From: Micromonospora_J zhanjiangensis | GTDB taxonomy: Bacteria; Actinomycetota; Actinomycetes; Mycobacteriales; Micromonosporaceae | Assembly (NCBI RefSeq): GCF_042650605.1 | Contig: NZ_JBHSBN010000019.1 | Location: forward strand, 67,007 to 131,006 | Direction: 5' to 3' | DNA: 64,000 nucleotides | Shown here: positions 30,704 to 39,292 of the stretch, piece by piece | Numbering within the stretch: position 1 is the first letter of the stretch | How the letters are laid out: each line of letters opens with the position of its first letter | Made by a program: the position numbers and the translations under genes | The notes under the pieces: generated by a model | Told to the model about the DNA's origin: nothing | Seen by the model: the letters and a program-made list of their open reading frames with translations, nothing else | Databases searched by the model: none

Positions 30704-32632
30704 GTGGAACGGACTTTCGAGTACGCCCCGGCGACCGGGCTGCTGGGCAGTGTCTGGCTGCTGGTGGCCATCCCACTGGTCAGCGCGGCGATCCTGCTGC
30801 TGCTCGGCCGGCGGGCCGACAAGTGGGGGCACTGGCTGGGGGTGGCCAGCGTCGGTGCCGCCTTCGTGCTCGGGCTGAGCTACTTCTTCCAGCTGCGGGG
30901 CCTGGAGAACCGGTCGGTGCAGCTCAGCCTCTGGGACTTCATCGCGGTCGGCAGCTTCAAGGTCGACTTCGGCCTGCTGTACGACCCGCTGGCCGCGGTC
31001 TTCGTGCTGCTGATCACCGGGGTGGGCTTCCTGATCCACCTGTACGCGACCGGCTACATGTCGCACGACACGGGTAGGCGCCGGTTCTTCGGCTACTTCA
31101 ACCTGTTCGTCGCGGCGATGCTGCTGCTGGTGCTGGGCAACAACTACGTGATGCTCTACGTCGGCTGGGAGGGCGTGGGTCTCGCGTCGTACCTGCTGAT
31201 CTCGTTCTGGTACGACCGGCCGAGCGCCGCCACGGCGGGCAAGAAGGCGTTCGTGATGAACCGGGTCGGCGACGCCGCCCTGGCCATCGCGATCTTCATC
31301 ATGTTCGCCACCCTCGGCACGGTGCAGTACGACGGGGTGTTCAACGGCGTCGGCCAGCTCACCTCCGGCACGGTCCTGGTGATGGGTCTGCTGCTGCTGC
31401 TCGGCGCGACCGGCAAGTCCGGCCAGTTCCCGCTGCAGGCCTGGTTGCCGGACGCGATGGAGGGCCCGACCCCGGTGTCGGCGCTGATCCACGCCGCCAC
31501 GATGGTCACCGCCGGCGTCTACCTGATCGCCCGGTCCAACCCGATCTTCTCGGCCAACAGCACGCTGCAGACCGTGGTGGTCAGCGTCGGCGCGCTGACC
31601 CTGCTGATCGGCTGCATCATCGGCTGCGCCAAGGACGACATCAAGCGGGTGCTGGCCTGGTCCACGGTCAGCCAGATCGGCTACATGTTCCTCGGCGTCG
31701 GCCTGGGCGGCGGCGCGTACGCGTTGGCCATCATCCACCTGCTGGCGCACGGCTTCTTCAAGGCCAACATGTTCCTCGGCGCCGGCTCGGTGATGCATGG
31801 GATGAAGGACCAGGTGGACATCCGCCGGTTCGGCGCCCTGGCGAAATACATGAAGATCACCTGGATCACCTTCGCCACCGGGTGGCTGGCCATCATCGGC
31901 ATCCCGCCGCTGTCCGGCTACTTCACCAAGGAACCGATCATCGCCGCCGCGTTCGAGCGCGGCGACTGGACCTCCTGGCTGTACGGCGGCGCCGCGCTGC
32001 TCGGTGCCGGGCTGACCGCGTTCTACATGACCCGGCTGTTCGTGCTGACCTTCCACGGTCCGAAGCGGTGGACCGAGGACATCGACCACCCGCACGAGTC
32101 GCCGCTGGTGATGACCGTGCCGCTGATCCTGCTCGCGGTCGGTTCGGTCGCCAGCGGTGTGCTGCTGGCCACCAGCGTCCCGGACTGGCTGACGCCGGTG
32201 CTGCCCGGCGGTGAGGGCGGGACGGCGGCCCACGAGGCGGTCATCCCGCACGTCGCGATCACCGTGCTGTCGATCGTGCTGACGCTGCTCGGCGCCGGCC
32301 TGGCCTGGATGCTGTTCCGCAACGGCACGGCCACCCAGGAGCAGCCGGCCGGCCCGCTGGTCCGCGCCGCCCGGCGCAACCTCTACACCGACGCGTTCAA
32401 CGAGGCGGTCTTCGAGAAGCCGGGCATCTTCCTCACCCGGGCGCTGGTCTACCTCGACAACCGGGGCATCGACGGGGTGGTCAACGGGTTGGCCGCCGGG
32501 GTCGGCGGCGGTTCGGGTCGACTGCGCCGGCTGCAGACCGGCTTCGTCCGCTCGTACGCCACCTCGATGCTGGCCGGCGCGGTGCTGGTGGTGGGGGCGT
32601 TCCTGGCCGTACAGGCGGGGTGGTTGGGATGA
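30704..32632 (+). CDS. nuoL: NADH-quinone oxidoreductase subunit L
   Basis: A 642-residue antiporter-like proton channel with about 16 helices. Seen: LYVGWEGVGLASYLLISFWYD (conserved Glu of the channel), KKAFVMNRVGDAALAIAIF, GKSGQFPLQAWLPDAMEGPT, PVSALIHAATMVTAGVYLI and CAKDDIKRVLAWSTVSQIGY. The lateral helix follows the channel core. GTG 30704 lies behind CCCAGGA. Its stop overlaps the ATG of a 28-codon ORF that leads into nuoM. Confidence 0.97.
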   Translation: MERTFEYAPATGLLGSVWLLVAIPLVSAAILLLLGRRADKWGHWLGVASVGAAFVLGLSYFFQLRGLENRSVQLSLWDFIAVGSFKVDFGLLYDPLAAVFVLLITGVGFLIHLYATGYMSHDTGRRRFFGYFNLFVAAMLLLVLGNNYVMLYVGWEGVGLASYLLISFWYDRPSAATAGKKAFVMNRVGDAALAIAIFIMFATLGTVQYDGVFNGVGQLTSGTVLVMGLLLLLGATGKSGQFPLQAWLPDAMEGPTPVSALIHAATMVTAGVYLIARSNPIFSANSTLQTVVVSVGALTLLIGCIIGCAKDDIKRVLAWSTVSQIGYMFLGVGLGGGAYALAIIHLLAHGFFKANMFLGAGSVMHGMKDQVDIRRFGALAKYMKITWITFATGWLAIIGIPPLSGYFTKEPIIAAAFERGDWTSWLYGGAALLGAGLTAFYMTRLFVLTFHGPKRWTEDIDHPHESPLVMTVPLILLAVGSVASGVLLATSVPDWLTPVLPGGEGGTAAHEAVIPHVAITVLSIVLTLLGAGLAWMLFRNGTATQEQPAGPLVRAARRNLYTDAFNEAVFEKPGIFLTRALVYLDNRGIDGVVNGLAAGVGGGSGRLRRLQTGFVRSYATSMLAGAVLVVGAFLAVQAGWLG

Positions 32633-32715
32633 CCGGCCGCCGCGTGCTGACCCCCCGGCCGCAGGAGAGGACCGGGCAGCCCGACTGCCCGACACAGGAG
32701 AGGCCCGCCGAATAA
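32629..32715 (+). CDS. 28-codon ORF coupling nuoL to nuoM
   Basis: The 82 bases between nuoL and nuoM form an uninterrupted small ORF. Its ATG overlaps the nuoL stop as ATGA, and its TAA overlaps the nuoM start as TAATG. The peptide reads MTGRRVLTPRPQERTGQPDC followed by PTQERPAE: basic, Pro/Gln/Arg-rich, with no hydrophobic segment. A hairpin CGGGCAG/CTGCCCG (32673-32691) lies inside it, and CAGGAGAGG occurs twice, the second time just before nuoM as its Shine-Dalgarno. Its value may be translational coupling rather than the peptide. Chance retention of an open frame over 28 codons at this G/C content is possible. Confidence 0.4.
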   Translation: MTGRRVLTPRPQERTGQPDCPTQERPAE

Positions 32716-34295
32716 TGTCCGACTTCCCGTTCCTCTCGGTGCTGACCGTCGCGCCGCTGGTCGGCGCCCTGGTCGTGGCGCTGCTGCCGCGCAGTCGGCC
32801 CGACCTGGCCAAGCAGGTGGCGTTCGGCTGGTCGCTGCTGGTGCTGGCGTTCTCGGTCGTCATGTGGTTCGCCTTCCGGGCGGGCGGCGAGCGGTTCCAG
32901 TTCCGCGAGTCGTACGCCTGGATCCCGCGCTGGGGGGTGAACTTCACCTTCGCCGCGGACGGCATCGCGCTGGTGATGCTGATGCTGATCGCGATCCTGG
33001 TGCCGGTGGTGATCCTGGCCAGCTGGCACGAGACGGACGGCCCCGCGGAGGCGACCGCCGACGGCGGTGACGCGCCGCGCGCCGCGGTCACGGTCCGCCG
33101 TAGCGCGCCGGTGTACTTCGCCCTACTGCTGGTCCTCGAATGCACGATGATCGGCGTCTTCGCCGCCGCCGACGTCTTCCTGTTCTACGTGTTCTTCGAG
33201 GTCATGCTGGTCCCGATGTACTTCCTGATCGGCAGCTTCGGCGGTCAGCGCCGGCAGTACGCCGCGGTGAAGTTCTTCCTGTACTCGCTGGTCGGCGGGC
33301 TGTTCATGCTGGCCGCGGTGATCGGGCTGTGGGTGGTCGGCGGGCACACCTTCGACTGGCAGAAGCTGACCGAGATCGACATGGCCACCGGCACCGGCCG
33401 CTGGCTGTTCCTCGGCTTCTTCGTCGCCTTCGCGATCAAGGCGCCGTTCTTCCCGTTCCACACCTGGCTGCCGGACGCGGGTGGCGCGGCCCCGGCCGGC
33501 GCGGCGGCGCTGCTGGTCGGCGTGCTGGACAAGGTCGGCACGTTCGGGATCCTGCGCTACTGCCTGCCACTGTTCCCCGAGGCGTCCCGCTGGTTCGCCC
33601 CGTGGGCGCTGGCCCTCGCGGTGATCGGCATCATCTACGCGGCGCTGCTAGCGGTCGGTCAGAACGACCTCAAGCGGCTGGTCTCGTACACCTCGATCGC
33701 GCACTTCGGCTTCATCGGGGTGGGCATCTTCGCCTTCACCACCCAGGGCGGCACCGGCGCGGTGCTCTACATGCTCAACCACGGCCTGGCCACCGGCCTG
33801 CTCTTTCTGGTCGTCGGGATGTTCGTGGCCCGGCGCGGTTCGGCCCTGGTGAGCGACTTCGGTGGCGCCGGCAAGCTGGTGCCGCTGCTGGCCGGGGTGT
33901 TCTTCTTCGCCGGTCTCGCCTCGCTGGCGATGCCCGGTACCGCGCCGTTCGTCTCCGAGTTCCTGGTGCTGGTCGGCACCTTCACGGTGAACAAGCCGGT
34001 CGCCGTGATCGCCACCGCGGGCATCATCCTCGCCGCGGCGTACGTGTTGTGGATGGTGCAGCGCACCACCCAGGGCACGCTCAACCCCGCCCTGTCCGAC
34101 GTGCCCGCCATGCGGCAGGACCTCTCGCTCCGGGAGAAGGTGGTGGTCGCTCCGCTGATCGCCCTGATCCTGCTGCTCGGGTTCTATCCGAAGCCGGTCA
34201 CCGACGTCATCAACCCCGCCGTCCAGGCCACCATGCAGGACGTCGGCAAGTCCGACCCCGCCCCGACGGCGGGCAACCCGGAGGCCGCGAAATGA
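32715..34295 (+). CDS. nuoM: NADH-quinone oxidoreductase subunit M
   Basis: A 526-residue antiporter-like proton channel with 14 or more helices. Signatures: FEVMLVPMYFLIGSFGGQRR, FAIKAPFFPFHTWLPDAGG, LKRLVSYTSIAHFGFIGVGI and MLNHGLATGLLFLVVGMF. A charged loop of about 25 residues (ETDGPAEATADGGDAPRA) between early helices is a local insertion. The ATG lies behind CAGGAGAGG. The stop overlaps nuoN as ATGA. Confidence 0.97.
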   Translation: MSDFPFLSVLTVAPLVGALVVALLPRSRPDLAKQVAFGWSLLVLAFSVVMWFAFRAGGERFQFRESYAWIPRWGVNFTFAADGIALVMLMLIAILVPVVILASWHETDGPAEATADGGDAPRAAVTVRRSAPVYFALLLVLECTMIGVFAAADVFLFYVFFEVMLVPMYFLIGSFGGQRRQYAAVKFFLYSLVGGLFMLAAVIGLWVVGGHTFDWQKLTEIDMATGTGRWLFLGFFVAFAIKAPFFPFHTWLPDAGGAAPAGAAALLVGVLDKVGTFGILRYCLPLFPEASRWFAPWALALAVIGIIYAALLAVGQNDLKRLVSYTSIAHFGFIGVGIFAFTTQGGTGAVLYMLNHGLATGLLFLVVGMFVARRGSALVSDFGGAGKLVPLLAGVFFFAGLASLAMPGTAPFVSEFLVLVGTFTVNKPVAVIATAGIILAAAYVLWMVQRTTQGTLNPALSDVPAMRQDLSLREKVVVAPLIALILLLGFYPKPVTDVINPAVQATMQDVGKSDPAPTAGNPEAAK

Positions 34296-35845
34296 GCCAG
34301 CTCAAGCTGCCGTCGATCGACTACGTGGCGCTCGCGCCGATCCTGATCCTGCTCGGCACGGCCTGCGCCGGGGTCCTGATCGAGGCGTTCGTGCCGCGGC
34401 GGGCGCGGCAGGTCGTACAACTGGTCGTGGGCTTGGTCGCGCTCGTGGCGGCCATGGTCATGGTGGTCCGCAACGCCAACCTCCGGCTGCTCACCGCCGG
34501 TTCGGCGGTGGCCGTCGACGGGCCGGCGCTGTTCCTGCAGGGTTCCATTCTGGTGCTGGCCGCGGTGGCGCTGCTGCTGATCGGCGAGCGGTCGGTCGAG
34601 CGGGGCGGCGCGTTCGTGGCCCAGGCCGCGCTCCCCGTCGAGTCGGAGGCCGACCGCCGGCAGGCGGTGAAGGAGGGCGGGGCGACCGAGATCTACCCGC
34701 TGACCATGTTCGCGGTCGCCGGCATGATGCTCTTCGTCGCCGCGAACGACCTGCTGACCATGTTCGTCGCGCTCGAGGTGTTCTCGCTGCCGCTGTACCT
34801 GCTCTGCGCGCTGGCCCGGCGGCGCCGGCTGCTCAGCCAGGAAGCGGCGATAAAGTACTTCCTGCTGGGCGCGTACGCGTCGGCGTTCTTCCTGTTCGGG
34901 GTGGCGCTGATCTACGGCTTCACGGTGGGCGCCAAGCCGGGCGCGGGCGGGGTCGAGTTCGGCACCATCCACGCGGCGGTGGCGGACTCGTCGGCCAGCC
35001 CGGTGCTGCTCTACGCGGGCCTGGCGATGCTGTCGATCGGCCTGCTGTTCAAGGCGAACGCGGCACCGTTCCACGTCTGGACGCCGGACGTCTACCAGGG
35101 TGCGCCGACCCCGATCACCGGCTTCATGGCCGCCTGCACGAAGGTGGCCGCGTTCGGTGGGCTGCTGCGCGTGCTGTACGTCGCGTTCGCCGGGGCGGCC
35201 TGGAACTTCCGGCCGGTGCTCGGCGTGATCGCGATCCTGACCATGCTGGTCGGCGCGGTGCTCGCGGTGACCCAGACGGACATCAAGCGACTGCTCGCCT
35301 ACTCGTCGGTGGCCAACGCCGGCTACCTGCTGGTCGGGGTGCTGGCGATGACCAAGGACGGTCTGTCCAGCACGATGTTCTACCTGGTCGCGTACGGCTT
35401 CACGGTGCTGGCCGCGTTCGCGGTGGTGACCCTGGTCCGGGACGCCGACGGCGAGGCGACCCACCTGTCCCGCTGGGCGGGCCTGGGCCGGCGGTCGCCG
35501 CTGTTCGCCGGGCTGTTCACCTTCATCCTGCTGGCCTTCGCCGGTATCCCGCTCACCAGCGGTTTCACCAGCAAGTTCGCCGTGTTCGGGGCGGCCCTGG
35601 ACGGCGGGCAGACGTGGCTGGTGATCGCCGGCGTGCTGACCAGCATGATCCTCGCCTTCCCGTACCTGCGGGTAGTGGTGATCATGTGGCTGTCCGAGCC
35701 GGGCGAGTCGACCCCGCGGGTGACCATGCCGGGCGGGCTGACCGCGGCGGCGCTGATGATCGGCGTACTGGCGACGCTGGTGCTCGGCGTCGCGCCGGCC
35801 CCGCTGCTCGACCTGGCCAACGGCGCCGCCGAATTCGTGCGATGA
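34292..35845 (+). CDS. nuoN: NADH-quinone oxidoreductase subunit N
   Basis: A 517-residue third antiporter-like channel. Seen: MFVALEVFSLPLYLLCALAR (channel Glu), KYFLLGAYASAFFLFGVALI, FKANAAPFHVWTPDVYQGAP and DIKRLLAYSSVANAGYLLVG. It is the last nuo gene and is followed by a strong hairpin terminator at 35875-35902, which defines the end of a transcript of about 16.5 kb. Confidence 0.97.
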   Translation: MSQLKLPSIDYVALAPILILLGTACAGVLIEAFVPRRARQVVQLVVGLVALVAAMVMVVRNANLRLLTAGSAVAVDGPALFLQGSILVLAAVALLLIGERSVERGGAFVAQAALPVESEADRRQAVKEGGATEIYPLTMFAVAGMMLFVAANDLLTMFVALEVFSLPLYLLCALARRRRLLSQEAAIKYFLLGAYASAFFLFGVALIYGFTVGAKPGAGGVEFGTIHAAVADSSASPVLLYAGLAMLSIGLLFKANAAPFHVWTPDVYQGAPTPITGFMAACTKVAAFGGLLRVLYVAFAGAAWNFRPVLGVIAILTMLVGAVLAVTQTDIKRLLAYSSVANAGYLLVGVLAMTKDGLSSTMFYLVAYGFTVLAAFAVVTLVRDADGEATHLSRWAGLGRRSPLFAGLFTFILLAFAGIPLTSGFTSKFAVFGAALDGGQTWLVIAGVLTSMILAFPYLRVVVIMWLSEPGESTPRVTMPGGLTAAALMIGVLATLVLGVAPAPLLDLANGAAEFVR

Positions 35846-35874
35846 GGCGTCCGGCCGGTCGGTGCCGGCGCGTG

Positions 35875-35902
35875 CCGGCCGGCCGGTTTCCCGGCCGGCC
35901 GG
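35875..35902 (+). terminator. nuo operon terminator hairpin
   Basis: CCGGCCGGCCGG at 35875-35886 and again at 35891-35902 form a perfect 12-bp stem with loop TTTC, 29 bases after the nuoN stop. There is no T run, as is common in high-G/C actinobacteria. Confidence 0.75.
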
Positions 35903-35995
35903 GGCGAGCGTCGGTCACCTCCCCCGTTCCGGGGCACCGTGCGCCGGTGTGGCATGGTTGAGAGCGTGGTGAGACCGGCTGAGGAACGTTCAGGC

Positions 35996-37042
35996 ATGAC
36001 CGGGTCCGGCCAGCGCCGGAGCCGGTCGGCCATGGCGCAGCAGTTCGGCGCGGTTGGACTGGACCTGGTCGATCCGGCCCTTGAGGAGTCGGTGCGGTCC
36101 GTGCTCGTTTCGGTCGAGGCCGAGCTGCGGACCAGCGTGGTCAGCGCGGACCCGTTCGTCACCGAGGCGGCCCGGCACCTGCTGGACGCGGGTGGCAAGC
36201 GGTTCCGACCGTTGCTGGTGGCGCTGGGCGCCCAGTTCGGCGACCCGGCCTCGGCGCGGGTGGTGCCGGCGGCGGTGGTGATGGAGCTCACCCACCTGGC
36301 CACCCTCTACCACGACGACGTGATGGACGAGGCCGACGTCCGGCGGGGCACCCCGAGCGCCAACTCCCGATGGACCAACTCGGTGGCCATCCTGGTCGGC
36401 GACTACCTGTTCGCCCGCGCGGCGGACCTCGCGGCCGATCTCGGCACGGAGGCGGTACGCCTGCAGGCGCGGACCTTCGCCCGGCTGGTGCACGGGCAGA
36501 TCGCCGAGACGATCGGCCCGCGCGAGGGCGAGGACCCGGTCGGGCACTACCTCGGCGTGATCGCCGAGAAGACCGGCTCGTTGATCGCGACCTCGGCCCG
36601 GTTCGGCGGCATGTTCGGCGGCGCGTCGCCCGCCCACGTCGAGGCCCTCGCCGGCTACGGCGAGACGATCGGGGTGGCCTTCCAGCTCTCCGACGACCTG
36701 TTGGACATCGCCTCGGAGTCGGTGCAGTCGGGCAAGACACCCGGCACCGACCTGCGCGAGGGGGTGCCCACCCTGCCGGTGCTCTACGCGCTCGGCGCGG
36801 ACGACGCGGACGCCGCCTCGGTGCGACTGCGCGAGATCCTGGCCGCCGGCCCGGTCACCGACGAGGCGTTGCACGCCGAGGCGCTCGGCCTGCTGCGCGA
36901 GTCACCGGCGCTGAAGCGGGCCCGGGAGACGGTGCGCAGCTACGCCGAGGAGGCCCGGGAACAATTGCGCCCGCTGCCCGACGGCGGCCCGCGTCGCGCC
37001 CTCGAATCGCTCTGCGACTTCATCGCCGACCGCACGAGCTGA
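35996..37042 (+). CDS. Long-chain polyprenyl diphosphate synthase
   Basis: A 348-residue trans-prenyltransferase that extends allylic diphosphates with isopentenyl diphosphate, probably making the menaquinone side chain. Both Asp-rich motifs are present: D107-D-V-M-D111 in THLATLYHDDVMDEADVRRG and D233-D-L-L-D237 in VAFQLSDDLLDIAS. The small-residue floor before the first motif (THLATLY) suits a long product. ATG 35996 has GAGGA 10 bases upstream; an earlier ATG at 35954 is possible and would add 14 residues. It follows nuoN after a terminator and is therefore probably transcribed on its own, functionally linked to mqnA/C, menG and the MenJ-like reductase. Confidence 0.9.
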   Translation: MTGSGQRRSRSAMAQQFGAVGLDLVDPALEESVRSVLVSVEAELRTSVVSADPFVTEAARHLLDAGGKRFRPLLVALGAQFGDPASARVVPAAVVMELTHLATLYHDDVMDEADVRRGTPSANSRWTNSVAILVGDYLFARAADLAADLGTEAVRLQARTFARLVHGQIAETIGPREGEDPVGHYLGVIAEKTGSLIATSARFGGMFGGASPAHVEALAGYGETIGVAFQLSDDLLDIASESVQSGKTPGTDLREGVPTLPVLYALGADDADAASVRLREILAAGPVTDEALHAEALGLLRESPALKRARETVRSYAEEAREQLRPLPDGGPRRALESLCDFIADRTS

Positions 37043-37103
37043 CCGCTTCCCGTCGACCGCGACCGCGCCCGTCCGCCGCCTCCCGCCAGCGGGACGGCGG
37101 CGG

Positions 37104-38300
37104 CTAGCGCGCCGGCGCGGCCCGGACGACGAGGCGACGGCCGACCAGCATGCCGACGGCGGCCAGCAGCATCGCCGCCGCCGCAGTGAGCCACATCACC
37201 GGGTAGCCGGAGTGCGCGGCCAGCGCGCCCAGTCCGAGCGGGCCGACGCAGCCGCCCGCGTACACCCCGGTCTGGGTGATCGAGGTGGCGGCGGCCGGGG
37301 CCTGCGGGTGCAGCCGGACCACCGCGTAGTTCAGCAGTCCGGGCCAGGCCCAGCCGAGGCCGAAGCCGAGCAGGACGCCCGCCACCAGCGGCCCGGCGCC
37401 GCCGGCCGCGAGCAGGCCCAGCCCGGCCGCGCCGACGGTCAGCATCCCGGCGATCACCGCGATGTGCCCACCGGCCCGCCGGTCGGCGGACCAGCCGGCG
37501 CCGACCCGCCCGACCACGCAGACCGCGCTGCCCAGGGTGAGGGTCAGCCCGGCCAGGGCGGGTTCCAGTCCCCGGCCGGCCGCCGAGTCGACCAGGAACG
37601 TCCCCAGCGCGTTGGCCGCGCCGGAGGCGAGCGCGGCGGCCACCCCGAGCACGACGAGCGCCCCGGTGGCCCGGCCGCCGCCGCGACCGCGCTCGCGCGG
37701 CCCGTCCGGGGCACCCGCCTCGGCCGGTACGGCCGGCAGCGCGGCCAGCGCCGCGCCGGCCGCCGCGACGAACGCCCACCGCCAGCCGACCGTCAACGCG
37801 AACGCCGGCACGGCCGCGCCGGCCAGCAGCGTGGAGACCGGGATGGCCGCCTGCTTGACCCCGAACGACAGGCCCTGCCGCCCGGCCGGCACCTGCCGGG
37901 CCAGGGCCAGGTTGCTGGCCAGTTGGCCCAGCGCGTTGGCCCCGGCGCCGACCGCCAGCAGGATCACCAGGACCGGGTACGACCGGGCCAGCACCGCGAT
38001 CGCGAGCAGCGATCCGGCCGCGAGCAGGATCCCGGCCCGGGCCACCCGCGCCGGCCCGAGCCGTTCCACCAAGGCCCCCGACGGTACGGAGGCCAGCGCG
38101 CTCACCCCGAAGTAGACGGCGACGGCCAGTCCCAGTCCGGCCGGGGAGAATCCGAGTTCCCGACCCATCTGGACGGCGAGGCCGCCGACCAGGAACACCG
38201 GCAGGACACAGGCGATGGTGGTGGCGATCGCGCCGACCGAGGTGCGTACCGGGCGGGTCGGGACGGAACGGCCGGGCGCGGGCAACTTGATCTCGACCAT
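37104..38300 (-). CDS. MFS transporter
   Basis: A 398-residue major facilitator protein with twelve predicted helices in two halves, separated by a polar loop near residues 195-210 (PDGPRERGRGGGRA). The motif A-like loop VPSGALVERLGPARVARAG follows helix 2, and VCVVGRVGAGWSADRRAGGH is its counterpart in the second half. Substrate unknown; the GANALGQLASNLALARQVP region and overall pattern suggest a drug/cyanate-type exporter. ATG 38300 is divergent from the IclR gene with about 150 bases between, so the regulator may control it. Confidence 0.85.
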   Translation of the reverse strand: MVEIKLPAPGRSVPTRPVRTSVGAIATTIACVLPVFLVGGLAVQMGRELGFSPAGLGLAVAVYFGVSALASVPSGALVERLGPARVARAGILLAAGSLLAIAVLARSYPVLVILLAVGAGANALGQLASNLALARQVPAGRQGLSFGVKQAAIPVSTLLAGAAVPAFALTVGWRWAFVAAAGAALAALPAVPAEAGAPDGPRERGRGGGRATGALVVLGVAAALASGAANALGTFLVDSAAGRGLEPALAGLTLTLGSAVCVVGRVGAGWSADRRAGGHIAVIAGMLTVGAAGLGLLAAGGAGPLVAGVLLGFGLGWAWPGLLNYAVVRLHPQAPAAATSITQTGVYAGGCVGPLGLGALAAHSGYPVMWLTAAAAMLLAAVGMLVGRRLVVRAAPAR

Positions 38301-38453
38301 TTGCCGCAACACTACGCGAGTCAGTCTCACCAACCGAACGTGTCTGTCGCTGCACGCACTGTTGTGGTAAATCTGGCATCCTCGATCCGAGCTGGGCATT
38401 TCGCAGTCGCCCGGTTTTTCATATGGTGTAAGTCCACGGCAGCGGAGGTGGTT
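38301..38453. promoter_or_regulatory. Divergent control region between MFS and IclR genes
   Basis: This 153-base stretch is richer in A/T than its flanks and must contain both promoters. For the IclR gene the TATGGT at 38423-38428 is a good -10 candidate, and GGAGG at 38444-38448 is the ribosome-binding site, 5 bases before GTG 38454. No clear long palindrome was found. Confidence 0.45.
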
Positions 38454-39236
38454 GTGCGGGACCCCTTGGCGGAACCTTCGGACCTGATCCGCAGCGTGTC
38501 GCGGGCGCTCAGAGTCCTGGAGGCGGTCGGCCGGGCCCCGAAAGGGCTCACCGTGAAGCAGATCGCCCGGCGGTGCGAGCTGACCGTCGCGACGACGTAC
38601 CACCTGGTGCGCACCCTCGCCTACGAGGGATACGTGATCCGCCGGGAGGACGGGACGTACATCGTCGGTCTGGAGATCGCCGACCGGTACCGGGAACTGG
38701 TGACCGCGTTCCGCGGTCCGCCGGTGGTCGGCGAGGCGCTGCGCCGCGCCGCCTCGGACACCGGTTACAGCCACTACCTCGGCCGCTTCGTCGGCGGGCA
38801 GGTGGCGATCACCGCGGTGGCCGAGGGACACCGGTCGCCGTACGTCGAGGATCTGGTGCCCGGCTTCGACGAGGGCGCGCACGCCACCGCCCTGGGCAAG
38901 GCGCTGCTCGCCACCCTCACCCCCGACCAGCGCTTCCGTTACCTGCGGGAGTACGGCATGCGCCCGTTCACCCCGGCCACCCTCACCGCCGCCGACGCGT
39001 TCGAGGCCGACCTGGCGGCCGGCGAGCGGCGCGGGATGCACGTCGAGATGGGCCAGTTCCGGCAGGGGGTGGCCTGCGCGGCCGTGCTGGTGGCGCCGGA
39101 CAAGGAACTGGAACGGCGGGTGGTGCTGGCCTGTGCGCTGCCGGCCGCCGAGATGATGACCTCGGCCCGGATCGTCCGGGCCAAGCTGCTGGCGGTGGCC
39201 CGCGCCGTCGCCGACGGCCTGGCCACCGAGAGCTGA
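38454..39236 (+). CDS. IclR-family transcriptional regulator
   Basis: A 260-residue IclR regulator. The N-terminal winged helix-turn-helix is at about 10-70 (SRALRVLEAVGRAPKGLTVK, CELTVATTYHLVRTLAYEGY). The C-terminal effector domain has the family hallmarks HATALGKALLATL and GMHVEMGQFRQGVACAAVLV. The start was chosen for the GGAGG just upstream. It is divergent from the MFS gene and convergent with the PhoX-type gene across a perfect hairpin. The effector is unknown; regulation of the MFS exporter and of itself is the simplest reading. Confidence 0.9.
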   Translation: MRDPLAEPSDLIRSVSRALRVLEAVGRAPKGLTVKQIARRCELTVATTYHLVRTLAYEGYVIRREDGTYIVGLEIADRYRELVTAFRGPPVVGEALRRAASDTGYSHYLGRFVGGQVAITAVAEGHRSPYVEDLVPGFDEGAHATALGKALLATLTPDQRFRYLREYGMRPFTPATLTAADAFEADLAAGERRGMHVEMGQFRQGVACAAVLVAPDKELERRVVLACALPAAEMMTSARIVRAKLLAVARAVADGLATES

Positions 39237-39250
39237 ACCGCAGGCGGCGC

Positions 39251-39288
39251 CGGGAAGTGCCTCCCGGGGACATGGGAGGCACTTCCCG
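39251..39288. terminator. Bidirectional terminator between IclR and PhoX genes
   Basis: A perfect 15-bp stem, CGGGAAGTGCCTCCC (39251-39265) with GGGAGGCACTTCCCG (39274-39288) and loop GGGGACAT, lies between two convergent genes, 15 bases after the IclR stop and 4 bases below the PhoX stop. It can serve both strands. Confidence 0.85.
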
Positions 39289-39292
39289 ACGG

